Origin: Bacteroidales bacterium
GTDB taxonomy: Bacteria; Bacteroidota; Bacteroidia; Bacteroidales; WCHB1-69
Direction: 5' to 3'
NCBI GenBank assembly: GCA_017394765.1
Contig: JAFPXF010000048.1
Span: forward strand, 1 to 15,842
DNA: 15,842 bases
Below the pieces are notes generated by a model. The model worked only from the letters and a program-made list of their open reading frames with translations, searched no databases and was not told where the DNA came from. The position numbers and the translations under genes are program-made. The number at the start of each line of letters is the position of its first letter. Position 1 is the stretch's first letter. Shown here in pieces: positions 6,518-12,786 of this stretch.

Positions 6518-7306
6518 CTATCCCAGCACCACGTCCATCACCATCATCAGGACGAAACCGATGGCAAAGCCGATCGTGGAGAGGTTGGTATGGGCGCCTT
6601 GAGCGGTCTCGGGGATGAGTTCCTCCACGACCACATACGTCATGGCACCGGCGGCGAAAGCAAGCAGGTAGGGAAGTGCCACGCCGAGCACACCTGCCAG
6701 CAACAGAATGGCCACGGCTCCGATGGGTTCCACCACGCCGCTCAGGGTGCCGATGAGGAACGACTTCATACGGGAGTTGCCCTCCGCGTGCATGGGCATC
6801 GAGATGATAGCGCCCTCGGGGATGTTCTGTATGGCGATGCCAATGCTCACCGCAAGGGCGGCGCTGAGGGTCAGCCCCTGTGCTTCGCCGGCGAAGACCA
6901 CACCCACGGCCATGCCCTCGGGCAGGTTGTGGATAGTGACGGCCAATGCCAACATTGCCGTGCGCGAGAGTTTTGATTTCGGTCCCTCGGCTTTCAGGGC
7001 GCCGTTGTGCAGGTGCGGTGTCAGTTCGTCAATCAGCAGCAGGAACGCGATACCGGCCAGGAAGCCTATGGCGGCCGGCAGCACACCCCTCAATCCTGCG
7101 GACAGCTCCCCTTCAAGGGGAGCAACCATCTCGATCGACGGTATCAGCAGCGACCACACGCTGGCGGCCACCATCACCCCGCTGGCGAACCCCAGCAGCG
7201 TCTTCTGCATCCTGTCGGGGATCTCCTTCTTCATGAAGAAGACGAAAGCCGAGCCCAGCATCGTGCCGAGCAACGGCAGCAGTATTCCGATGATTATGGC
7301 ATTCAT
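6518..7306 (-). CDS. ZIP family divalent metal transporter
   Basis: A 262-residue inner-membrane protein with about eight hydrophobic helices and the ZIP signature. Helix 4 has H126-N-L-P-E130-G, helix 5 has Q160-N-I-P-E164-G, and E193 lies in SGVVEPIGA of helix 6; these are the metal-site residues of the family. A short histidine motif (TPHLHN, 96-101) lies in the cytoplasmic loop before helix 4. The closest named groups are GufA/ZupT-like importers of Zn2+, with Fe2+ or Mn2+ possible. It is convergent with the TonB receptor 24 nt away, fitting a two-membrane uptake path: receptor across the outer membrane, ZIP across the inner one. Its upstream 66 bp is nearly identical to that of the barrel-protein gene, suggesting shared control. 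Confidence 0.93.
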   Translation of the reverse strand: MNAIIIGILLPLLGTMLGSAFVFFMKKEIPDRMQKTLLGFASGVMVAASVWSLLIPSIEMVAPLEGELSAGLRGVLPAAIGFLAGIAFLLLIDELTPHLHNGALKAEGPKSKLSRTAMLALAVTIHNLPEGMAVGVVFAGEAQGLTLSAALAVSIGIAIQNIPEGAIISMPMHAEGNSRMKSFLIGTLSGVVEPIGAVAILLLAGVLGVALPYLLAFAAGAMTYVVVEELIPETAQGAHTNLSTIGFAIGFVLMMVMDVVLG

Positions 7307-7315
7307 AACATTAAT

Positions 7316-7381
7316 CTTTCACGCTGCAAAAATGCACATTTTCTGTCAAATAGGAATCCCTATAAATGGCTATTTTGCGGG
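7316..7381. repeat. Promoter cassette, copy B
   Basis: Near-identical to 3760-3826 and placed the same way: the GCAAAAATGC block (7326-7335; GCATTTTTGC on the minus strand) lies 20 nt from the ZIP start codon, exactly as in copy A relative to the barrel-protein start. The centre carries an inverted repeat ATAGG-AATC-CCTAT (7351-7364) that could be an operator. No gene reads rightward from this copy, and its plus-strand -7 element has lost one T. Confidence 0.75.
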
Positions 7382-7391
7382 GGAATCTCCA

Positions 7392-7415
7392 CGGATCGCG
7401 CGGATCTGCGCGGAT
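7392..7415 (+). repeat. Short CGGAT repeat
   Basis: CGGAT occurs at 7392, 7401 and 7411, the last two within CGCGGAT. Spacing is 9-10 nt. It resembles dispersed intergenic repeats of the 'CGCGGAT' type that I recall from many bacterial genomes. No function can be assigned. Together with 7416-7518, where I see no gene, it makes up the decayed part of this intergenic stretch. Confidence 0.5.
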
Positions 7416-7518
7416 TTCCGATAGATGATTTTTTGCCCGGCACCCCAACTTGTAGAGATGTTGGCGCGAATGAAGAACCTCCGCTGAGAATCGGCTCAAA
7501 TCATTGCGAAAAACAGGG

Positions 7519-7602
7519 ATTATCGGCGAGAACATCTGCATCGACGGAGGAATGACCCGCCAGATGATCTACCACGGGGAGAACGGTTGGAGGTTGCAAT
7601 AA
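7519..7602 (+). pseudogene. Tail fragment of a duplicated SDR gene
   Basis: The frame reads IIGENICIDGGM, continues TRQMIYHGENGWRLQ and stops at 7600-7602. This is the C-terminus of the SDR encoded at 8831-9544. At DNA level 7525-7596 matches 9458-9529 at 67 of 72 positions without gaps, and most differences are at third codon positions. The preceding codons (7507-7524, KTGII) faintly continue the similarity to the SDR's KAGFIT. The rest of the duplicate gene is gone; no start or promoter is visible. Confidence 0.85.
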
Positions 7603-7606
7603 ACGG

Positions 7607-8038
7607 CTAATTGGGCCAGATCGATGACTCGTCCCGTTTCATGATGTAGCGGAAGTCCCAGTCGACTCCACTGGAGAACGGTGCCAGCACCAGCTCGTCG
7701 TTGGTGAGTTTTTCCACTACAAATACCCTTCCATTATAGCAACCTCCTTGAATCTCCAGCAACCATTTGCCGGATTCTTTCGAGAGAGTATAACTATGCC
7801 ACGCTGGGAGACAGTCCGTCCGTGAGTCGAGTATCCACACCTTGTTGTTTGTGAACTCCATACAGATACATCCTTCTGGGATGTACTCCTGTCCTGCGAT
7901 GGTTATTTCGAACGTTTGCGCCGTGTTGACCCATTGGCCGACAAGAGCATCTTTGTTTATGTTGTCTTTGCCGCAGGCTGCCATCAGGATGGTGACGAGG
8001 GTAAGGACGGTGATGTTTTTAATGCTTAGATGTTTCAT
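7607..8038 (-). CDS. Putative lipoprotein, lipocalin-like
   Basis: The ATG at 8038 gives 143 residues starting with a lipoprotein signal (MKHLSIKNITVLTLVTILMAAC; lipobox LMAAC, lipidated Cys22). An upstream in-frame start would put 14 residues ahead of the signal and is unlikely. The mature part begins ALVGQWVNTAQTFEITI and continues with short beta-strand-like segments (CMEFTNNKVWILD, KWLLEIQGG, VFVVEKLTNDELVLAP), typical of small Bacteroidota lipocalin-like lipoproteins where 'L.G.W' opens the barrel. Two internal Cys pairs are possible (CIC; one each in DCLP and GCYN). The function is unknown. Its 3' end lies 4 nt from the SDR remnant. A GCTTTTTTTGC on the minus strand (8103-8113) is a poor -7 candidate. 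Confidence 0.75.
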   Translation of the reverse strand: MKHLSIKNITVLTLVTILMAACGKDNINKDALVGQWVNTAQTFEITIAGQEYIPEGCICMEFTNNKVWILDSRTDCLPAWHSYTLSKESGKWLLEIQGGCYNGRVFVVEKLTNDELVLAPFSSGVDWDFRYIMKRDESSIWPN

Positions 8039-8235
8039 ATTTAATACTTTTGATGATAGTTCACTGGATTTGACACACATTTCCCTTTACACCTTATTGT
8101 GTCGCAAAAAAAGCCGATTTCGTTACATTGAAAATGAATTTTTTACGATTGGGTTGTAAGTGGCAGGTATTCACATGGTTTTGCAAGCGCATTCCGCAAC
8201 TCCGAAAGAGAGGTTTCGGGCTTGCTGATTTTTTT

Positions 8236-8243
8236 TACCTTTG
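8236..8243 (+). promoter_or_regulatory. -7 element for the 8267 lipoprotein gene
   Basis: TACCTTTG is a perfect TAnnTTTG match 23 nt before the ATG at 8267. A TTTG at the usual upstream distance is not clear. Confidence 0.55.
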
Positions 8244-8266
8244 CCGTCTCAAAAGAAGATAGGAAT

Positions 8267-8713
8267 ATGAGAAAAAGTATTTTGATAATCTTTGCCTTGA
8301 TAATGCTTTCAGCATGTCGTGGCAGGCAAACGCAGGCAGAAAGTGCTGGCGCAGCCGTTGCGGATTCAACGGAAGTGATGGCACCGAAAGAAACGGACCC
8401 GACGGCAAGTCATCCCAAAAGCTACCGTCTGACGGGCACCATTGGTGAAGACAAAGCCAGCATGGTGCTTGATAAGAACGGCAACGATGTGACGGGTGTC
8501 GTCACGCGATGTGACTATTGCGTGCCTATCAATGTGGAAGGTACTTGGCAGGGTGACAACATCACAGTGGATGGAGTGAGTCAAGCAGGCTCACATATTG
8601 AATATAAATTGACTGTCACAGGCAACGCGGTTCAAGGTGCAGAGATATTGTCTGCCGAAGGAGAAGTTGAAAAGCAAAACGTCACCATGACGATAGGACA
8701 CGGCCAACCTTGA
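8267..8713 (+). CDS. Putative lipoprotein, unknown function
   Basis: Starting at the ATG at 8267, the protein has 148 residues with a lipoprotein signal (MRKSILIIFALIMLSAC; lipobox LSAC, Cys17). A low-complexity Ala/Thr/Glu-rich linker (about 20-50) is followed by a compact domain: SYRLTGTIGEDKASMVLDKNG, then a Cys-containing segment TRCDYCVP, then VEGTWQGDNITVDG and a strand-rich C-terminus ending TMTIGHGQP. The pattern 'L.G.I....a.m.ld..g..v.G.y' resembles small lipoproteins that display a single beta-sandwich, but I do not recognise a named family. The CxxC could bind metal or be redox active, which is speculative. The start at 8267 is preferred over the upstream in-frame ATG at 8222 because the latter overlaps the promoter element. 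Confidence 0.75.
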   Translation: MRKSILIIFALIMLSACRGRQTQAESAGAAVADSTEVMAPKETDPTASHPKSYRLTGTIGEDKASMVLDKNGNDVTGVVTRCDYCVPINVEGTWQGDNITVDGVSQAGSHIEYKLTVTGNAVQGAEILSAEGEVEKQNVTMTIGHGQP

Positions 8714-8830
8714 GAACCATCCCGGACTACATCGTTGCGGGAGATGTGCCGGCTTTCTGCAACCCTCTCGCACGAAAGAAGTTGTACGTTCGCTGATGAA
8801 CTAGAATAAAACAATAAAAATCTGACCATT

Positions 8831-9544
8831 ATGGATTTCAACAACAAAATTGCCGTCGTCATGGGCGGCGCGCAGGGCATCGGACGATGCATCGCCGAGG
8901 AGTTCCGGAAAGCCGGGGCCAACGTTTGTGTCATTGACAAGCAACCGGGCGACTATTTCGTTGGCGACCTTGCTAACAAGGATGTGCTGGAACGGTTCGC
9001 CAAAGAGGTGATTGCGAAGCACGGTCACGTGGATTACCTCGTCAACAATGCCCTGCCGCTGATGAAGGGGCTTGCGGAGTGCAGCTACGAGGAGTTCCAG
9101 TATGCCCTGAATGTGGGCGTGACAGCCCCATTCTACCTTGCCAAGCTCTTTGCCCCGCACTTTACGGAGGGTGCCGCCATCGTCAATATCTCCTCCTCCC
9201 GCGACCGTATGAGTCAGCCGCAAACCGAGAGCTACACTGCCGCCAAGGGTGGCATCGCCGCGCTGACCCACGCGCTGGCGGTCAGCCTGGCGGGGAAGGT
9301 GCGCGTCAACTCCATCTCCCCGGGATGGATCGACACCCAATACACCGTCTATGAAGGTCCCGATGCCGTGCAGCAACCGGCAGGTAGGGTAGGGAACCCT
9401 TTGGACATCGCCAACATGGTGCTGTATCTCTGCTCCGACAAGGCCGGCTTCATCACCGGCGAGAACATCTGCATCGACGGCGGCATGACCCGCCAGATGA
9501 TCTACCACGGGGACAATGGGTGGAGGTTGTCGTTAATGGAATGA
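8831..9544 (+). CDS. Short-chain dehydrogenase/reductase (SDR)
   Basis: A 237-residue classical SDR: an NAD(P)-dependent oxidoreductase of the cytoplasm. The cofactor motif is G12-G-A-Q-G16-I-G18, the adenine-binding GDLAN is at 45-49, and LVNNALP at 70-76 replaces the usual NNAG. The catalytic tetrad can be placed at N94 (ALNVG), S122 (NISSS), Y135 and K139 (SYTAAKGG). The substrate-side PGWIDTQY follows. After the family's normal end (ICIDGG) there is a tail of about 20 residues (MTRQMIYHGDNGWRLSLME), also present in the remnant at 7519-7602, so it is a lineage feature. The substrate is unknown. No promoter or Shine-Dalgarno site is evident, and the gene is isolated, 117 nt after a lipoprotein gene. 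Confidence 0.93.
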   Translation: MDFNNKIAVVMGGAQGIGRCIAEEFRKAGANVCVIDKQPGDYFVGDLANKDVLERFAKEVIAKHGHVDYLVNNALPLMKGLAECSYEEFQYALNVGVTAPFYLAKLFAPHFTEGAAIVNISSSRDRMSQPQTESYTAAKGGIAALTHALAVSLAGKVRVNSISPGWIDTQYTVYEGPDAVQQPAGRVGNPLDIANMVLYLCSDKAGFITGENICIDGGMTRQMIYHGDNGWRLSLME

Positions 9545-9654
9545 CGATGGCTGAAATGCGACAATGCCGGATTATGTGTGGCACCGAAACGAAGTGCTCA
9601 AACCTGACGTGAAAATATTTTTTCGGGCAACTATTGCATAATCAATATTTATTG

Positions 9655-9662
9655 TATTTTTG
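9655..9662 (+). promoter_or_regulatory. -7 element for the DUF4143 ATPase gene
   Basis: TATTTTTG is a perfect TAnnTTTG. TTG at 9634-9636 lies 18 nt upstream as a -33 candidate. The transcript would begin at about 9667, at the base of the hairpin described next. Confidence 0.65.
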
Positions 9663-9665
9663 CAG

Positions 9666-9702
9666 CGTCGTTGCGGATATTCTTGAAAAATCCGCAATGA
9701 CG
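9666..9702 (+). promoter_or_regulatory. 5' leader hairpin of the ATPase gene
   Basis: CGTCGTTGCGGAT (9666-9678) pairs with ATCCGCAATGACG (9690-9702). This is a 13-bp stem with a single G-U pair in RNA and an 11-nt loop. It starts at the predicted transcription start. The motif CGTTGCGGA recurs directly at 9701-9709, so an alternative pairing is possible. It could stabilise the mRNA or be an operator. Confidence 0.6.
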
Positions 9703-9722
9703 TTGCGGAAATTTTGTTCGTT

Positions 9723-10862
9723 ATGTACCATAGAATATTTGATATTGAGAACCGTTTGGACGAGGCCATGTTCTTGTTCGGTGGTCGTCAGGTGGGCAAA
9801 TCGACGCTGTTGAAAGAGCGATTCCCGAAGGCTGTTTACTTCGACCTCCTGAACTCTGAGTTGAGAAATCGATTCCGTCAGCACCCTGAAGTTTTTCGTG
9901 AATCGTTGCTGCGTTATCCGCCGGAGACGTTAGTCATCGTGGATGAAATCCAAAAAGTACCCGATTTGTTGGATGAAGTCCATTGGCTGATGGTGAACAG
10001 GGGTCTTTTTTTTATTCTTAGCGGCTCCAGTGCCCGAAAGTTGAAAAAGAGCGGTGCCAACAATCTCGGCGGGCGGGCTATTCCAGAAACGCTATTCCCT
10101 TTGGTCAGTGCGGAGATTCCGGATTACGATCTCGAAAGAGCTGTACAAAACGGTATGATTCCACGGCACTATATGGTCGCGAATGCCCGCAACCGCCTTA
10201 AATCCTATATTGAACTCTACCTGAAGGAGGAAATCATCGAAGAAGCCGTTGTTCAAAACGTGGATGACTTTGTCCGTTTTCTTGAGGTGGCTGCCATTTC
10301 GGACGGTGAGATGCTCAATTATGAGAATGTGGCAGCGGATTGTGGCGTTTCAGCCAATACGGTCAAAGCTTATTACAAGATACTTTGTGACACCTTGTTA
10401 GGATTCGAGGTGCCCGCTTACTCGAAAGTCATCAAACGGAAGCTGACCAAAGCCTCGCGATTCTATTTCTTTGACGTGGGCATCGCCAATTATCTGACCG
10501 GCCGTCATCATCTCGCTCCAAAGACTCCTGAATACGGTCATGCTTTCGAGCATCTTGTGATGCAGGAGATTGTGGCGTATCTCGGTTACAGCGATAGCGA
10601 GGAAAAGTTGGCGTATTGGCATACGTACGACAATCTGGAGGTGGACGCTGTCATCGGGGATGCGCGGGTGGCCATCGAAATCAAATCGACCGATTCGGTT
10701 CAAGCAAGTCACAGGAAAGGTCTTGCCGAATTTGCCAAGGAGCACCCCAACGTCAGGCAGATTTTAGTTTCGCGCGACCGGGTCACCCGACGGAGCGGGG
10801 ATGTCGATTTGTATTATGTGACGGACTTTTTCAAAGAATTGTGGGAAGGAAAGATTATTTGA
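9723..10862 (+). CDS. AAA-type ATPase with DUF4143 C-terminal domain
   Basis: The ATG at 9723 (an in-frame TTG lies three codons earlier) gives 379 residues. The N-terminal AAA_14 domain has Walker A FGGRQVGKST (19-28, K26), Walker B LVIVDEIQKVP (70-80) and a sensor-like ILSGSSARKL (98-107). A winged-helix-like segment follows (YENVAADCGVSANTVKAYYKIL). The DUF4143 part ends with a PD-(D/E)xK-like core, D308 and E319-I-K321, within EVDAVIGDARVAIEIKS. This large, often multicopy family is common in Bacteroidota; its cellular role is not established, and nucleic-acid processing or mobile-element association are only suggestions. All key residues are present and the length is normal. It is transcribed from its own promoter with a structured leader. 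Confidence 0.92.
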   Translation: MYHRIFDIENRLDEAMFLFGGRQVGKSTLLKERFPKAVYFDLLNSELRNRFRQHPEVFRESLLRYPPETLVIVDEIQKVPDLLDEVHWLMVNRGLFFILSGSSARKLKKSGANNLGGRAIPETLFPLVSAEIPDYDLERAVQNGMIPRHYMVANARNRLKSYIELYLKEEIIEEAVVQNVDDFVRFLEVAAISDGEMLNYENVAADCGVSANTVKAYYKILCDTLLGFEVPAYSKVIKRKLTKASRFYFFDVGIANYLTGRHHLAPKTPEYGHAFEHLVMQEIVAYLGYSDSEEKLAYWHTYDNLEVDAVIGDARVAIEIKSTDSVQASHRKGLAEFAKEHPNVRQILVSRDRVTRRSGDVDLYYVTDFFKELWEGKII

Positions 10863-10865
10863 AAA

Positions 10866-10896
10866 ACCGACAAGACGCCACCTTTCGGCTTTTTGT
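10866..10896 (+). terminator. Possible weak terminator after the ATPase gene
   Basis: ACCGA (10866-10870) can pair with TCGGC-region bases (10885-10889) and is followed by TTTTTG. The helix is only 4 bp or so; support is weak. Confidence 0.25.
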
Positions 10897-10904
10897 AGTA
10901 GAGC

Positions 10905-11051
10905 ATGACCGAATCCGAACTATACAAAAACCTCGGCACATTGACCAAAGGCAAGGACCAATGGGAAGAAAACATCGCTGAAATCGACAGCAACCGCGTG
11001 GTTAATATTCACTGTTTTGGGGCAGTGAGGGCGGTGGGGCGAAACGGTTGA
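10905..11051 (+). pseudogene. 48-codon remnant, start joined to end of a longer gene
   Basis: The frame MTESELYKNLGTLTKG, then KDQWEENI, then AEIDSNRVVNIHCFGAVRAV, stops at 11049-11051. It looks like two unrelated parts: an N-terminus typical of a real gene start and a segment 'NRVV.IHC.GA..A' typical of the end of an alpha-helical repeat protein. From memory both ends resemble one Bacteroidota HEAT-repeat-like protein, which would mean an in-frame loss of its middle, but I cannot verify this. There is no promoter match, and the stop directly abuts the end of the convergent methyltransferase gene. A small functional peptide is the alternative. Confidence 0.45.
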
Positions 11052-11678
11052 TCATTTCCCCGCCGTCGCGCACAGCCACCGCTTTTCTTCGTTTACCGTG
11101 ATGTTGATGTCGCGGAAACCGACATTCGTCAGATGGTGCCTGATTTCTTCCGGCTTGTAAGTGTGCATTCCCTCGATCATACTCTCCCATTTGGCATCCA
11201 TTTCGCCACTGCCGTCTGATTCGTTGACAATGACGAATTGACCGCCGGGTTTCAGCACCTTTTTCACCTCGTTGAAGCAGTGCTCGATGTCGGGCCAGAA
11301 GTAGATGGTCTCGAAGGCGGTCACCATATCGAACGAGCCTTCGGCGAACGGGAGGTTGGCGACATTGCCTTCCAAGACCCTGCAACGGCCTTCCCGAATG
11401 GCTTTAACGTTCACTTTCGTTGATTTCTGTACGGACACTGGCGAAAAATCGATACCCGTGACGATTCCCCGCAGGGTGCGTTGCAGCAACCGGGCGATAT
11501 TCGCGCCACCGCCGCACCCGATGTCGAGAATGTGGTCATCGCGGTCAATCGTCACCATTGCCAACGCCCAATTCGCCATCGCAGCGTGACCGCCTCCATT
11601 CATTCCGTTGACCATTATTTTGCCTAAAAAGCCCTCCGGCTTTCTGGCATTGCTGAAAAATTTGCTTAAAAGTCCCAT
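11052..11678 (-). CDS. Class I SAM-dependent methyltransferase
   Basis: The ATG at 11678 gives 208 residues (MGLLSKFFSNARKPEGFLG). A longer frame overlapping the upstream gene was rejected because the 11678 start lies 11 nt after that gene's stop and starts a natural N-terminus. The fold is a Rossmann methyltransferase: motif I HILDIGCGGGANIARLL, motif II GIDFSPVSV, an acidic LEGNVANLPFAEGSFDMVT, motif IV FETIYFWPDIEHCF, and motif VI KVLKPGGQFVIVNE. This is the UbiE/Methyltransf_11 pattern. The substrate is not predictable from sequence. It lies in an operon with, and downstream of, a second methyltransferase. A G-rich stretch (NGMNGGGHAAMANWAL) before motif I is typical of this subfamily. 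Confidence 0.9.
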   Translation of the reverse strand: MGLLSKFFSNARKPEGFLGKIMVNGMNGGGHAAMANWALAMVTIDRDDHILDIGCGGGANIARLLQRTLRGIVTGIDFSPVSVQKSTKVNVKAIREGRCRVLEGNVANLPFAEGSFDMVTAFETIYFWPDIEHCFNEVKKVLKPGGQFVIVNESDGSGEMDAKWESMIEGMHTYKPEEIRHHLTNVGFRDINITVNEEKRWLCATAGK

Positions 11679-11689
11679 AATTTGTGTAT

Positions 11690-12484
11690 TTATTTTTTCC
11701 CTTTTAAAATGGCCGACCCGATCAAGGTCATCCATTTGGCCTCCCACGGGGACATGAACATGCCGTGAGTGGTGTCAATAAGTTCCACCTCATCATAGCC
11801 CATCTCTTTCAATCGTTGCACAAAGGCACGCATATCGCCGTACATCATACGCGAGAAGACATCGTGGATAGCGAAGGTGCCGCCTTTCTTCAGCACGCGC
11901 AGTGTTTCCAACAAAATGGCCTGCCGGTCGCGGCTGGGGATGTTGTGATAGACATAGTTGCTGGTCACCGCGTCGAAAGTCTCGTCCGGGAAATCCAGTT
12001 TCAGCGCATTGCCTTTGGCGAAAGAAGTGCGGTCGTCCACCCCTTCGATCTTTGCGTTTTCTTCGCAAAGCGTCTGATTGTAGGAGGCGTATTCCGCGCC
12101 CCATCGGTCGATGCCGACCATTTTAGCTTGCGGATTGCGCTTGGCGACGGCAATAGTCAACGCACCACTGCCGCAACCCACATCGAGACCTTTGCCGCCC
12201 TCGGGAAGGATGACATACTGCGAAAGACCTTCGATGATCTGTTTCGACATCTGTCGTTTCCCGTCGTATGAGAAAGCCCTGTGCAACAGCCACATCCACA
12301 ATACAATCAATGTCAATGCGATGGCGAGCACGAGGAAGACTATTTTCAGGATGGTCTTCAAAGTGCCGGCGACAAGCAGGCCGCTCACGCCAAAGACGAG
12401 GAACAAAACAAGGCTGGCCACGGCCCCGCCCAAAGTTCCTAAAATCATACCTTTCGGAATCCAGTTTTTGTAATTCGGTTTCAT
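11690..12484 (-). CDS. Membrane-anchored SAM-dependent methyltransferase
   Basis: The ATG at 12484 gives 264 residues (MKPNYKNWIPKGMILGTLGG). An in-frame extension to 12580 would run through the promoter cassette and was rejected. Two hydrophobic segments (about 13-35 and 40-63, ending LWMWLLHRAF) form an N-terminal membrane anchor. The catalytic domain then shows motif I GLDVGCGSGALTIAVAK, GIDRWG, a KGNALKLDFPDETFDAVTSNYVYHN stretch split around the acidic motif II/III, and ETLRVLKKGGTFAIHDVF. The anchor suggests a lipid or membrane-associated substrate; this is inference. It heads a two-gene operon with the 11052-11678 methyltransferase. Its upstream region carries the diverged copy C of the promoter cassette. 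Confidence 0.9.
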   Translation of the reverse strand: MKPNYKNWIPKGMILGTLGGAVASLVLFLVFGVSGLLVAGTLKTILKIVFLVLAIALTLIVLWMWLLHRAFSYDGKRQMSKQIIEGLSQYVILPEGGKGLDVGCGSGALTIAVAKRNPQAKMVGIDRWGAEYASYNQTLCEENAKIEGVDDRTSFAKGNALKLDFPDETFDAVTSNYVYHNIPSRDRQAILLETLRVLKKGGTFAIHDVFSRMMYGDMRAFVQRLKEMGYDEVELIDTTHGMFMSPWEAKWMTLIGSAILKGKK

Positions 12485-12510
12485 AATCTGTCCATTTGAT
12501 ATTTCCGATG

Positions 12511-12561
12511 GCAAAAATCCGATTTCCTGAGCGTGGAAATATCCCAATAAGTGGCTATTTT
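12511..12561. repeat. Promoter cassette, copy C (diverged)
   Basis: The two outer blocks of copies A and B are kept at identical spacing over 51 nt: GCAAAAAT at 12511-12518 and ATCCC-ATAA-TGGCTATTTT-like sequence at 12541-12561. The middle is largely unrelated. It lies 27 nt upstream of the methyltransferase start, on the same relative strand as in copies A and B. Retention of only the outer blocks is what selected promoter/operator elements would look like. Confidence 0.55.
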
Positions 12562-12720
12562 CAGGAAAGGGATTCATCAAAGTACACTATCTTTTCTTGA
12601 TTTGTATTAAGCCATTGTCAAAGGTGGATGAAGAAACACAGCAACATCGTCCTGAACAAGGGATTCCAGCCATAGCCAAAAATAAGTAGTCCTTCGTCAA
12701 AACTCCCATAAACAGGGGAG
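12562..12720. other. Gene-free stretch with a 15-codon open frame
   Basis: No normal gene is visible here. An ATG at 12628, preceded by a fair ribosome binding site (AAAGGTGG, 12620-12627), starts MKKHSNIVLNKGFQP and meets a TAG, after which the frame continues for 11 codons to a second stop. It may be a decayed gene start or a chance peptide. The short GGGAG/CTCCC-type complementarity around 12705-12720 is minor. Confidence 0.3.
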
Positions 12721-12749
12721 TTTGAACGGTTGGACAAATAGTATTTTTG
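12721..12749 (+). promoter_or_regulatory. Promoter of the T9SS cargo gene
   Basis: TTTG at 12721-12724, a 17-nt spacer and a perfect TATTTTTG at 12742-12749 match the Bacteroidota sigma-ABfr consensus. The leader is about 30 nt, A/T-rich, without Shine-Dalgarno. Confidence 0.75.
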
Positions 12750-12786
12750 CCGCACAAAAAATAAAATTACACTATTATAAGAAAAT

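Noticed and set aside
6590..7555. Plus-strand open frames across the ZIP gene and the following gap
   Set aside because: The ZIP gene on the other strand is clearly real; the plus-strand products are Ser/Pro/Arg-rich shadows that also run through the repeat cassette.
8801..9508. Antisense open frame opposite the SDR gene
   Set aside because: The SDR has complete cofactor and catalytic motifs; the antisense frame is a shadow.
11679..11747. Longer start for the downstream methyltransferase
   Set aside because: The extension overlaps the upstream gene's coding end; the ATG at 11678 begins a natural N-terminus 11 nt after that stop.
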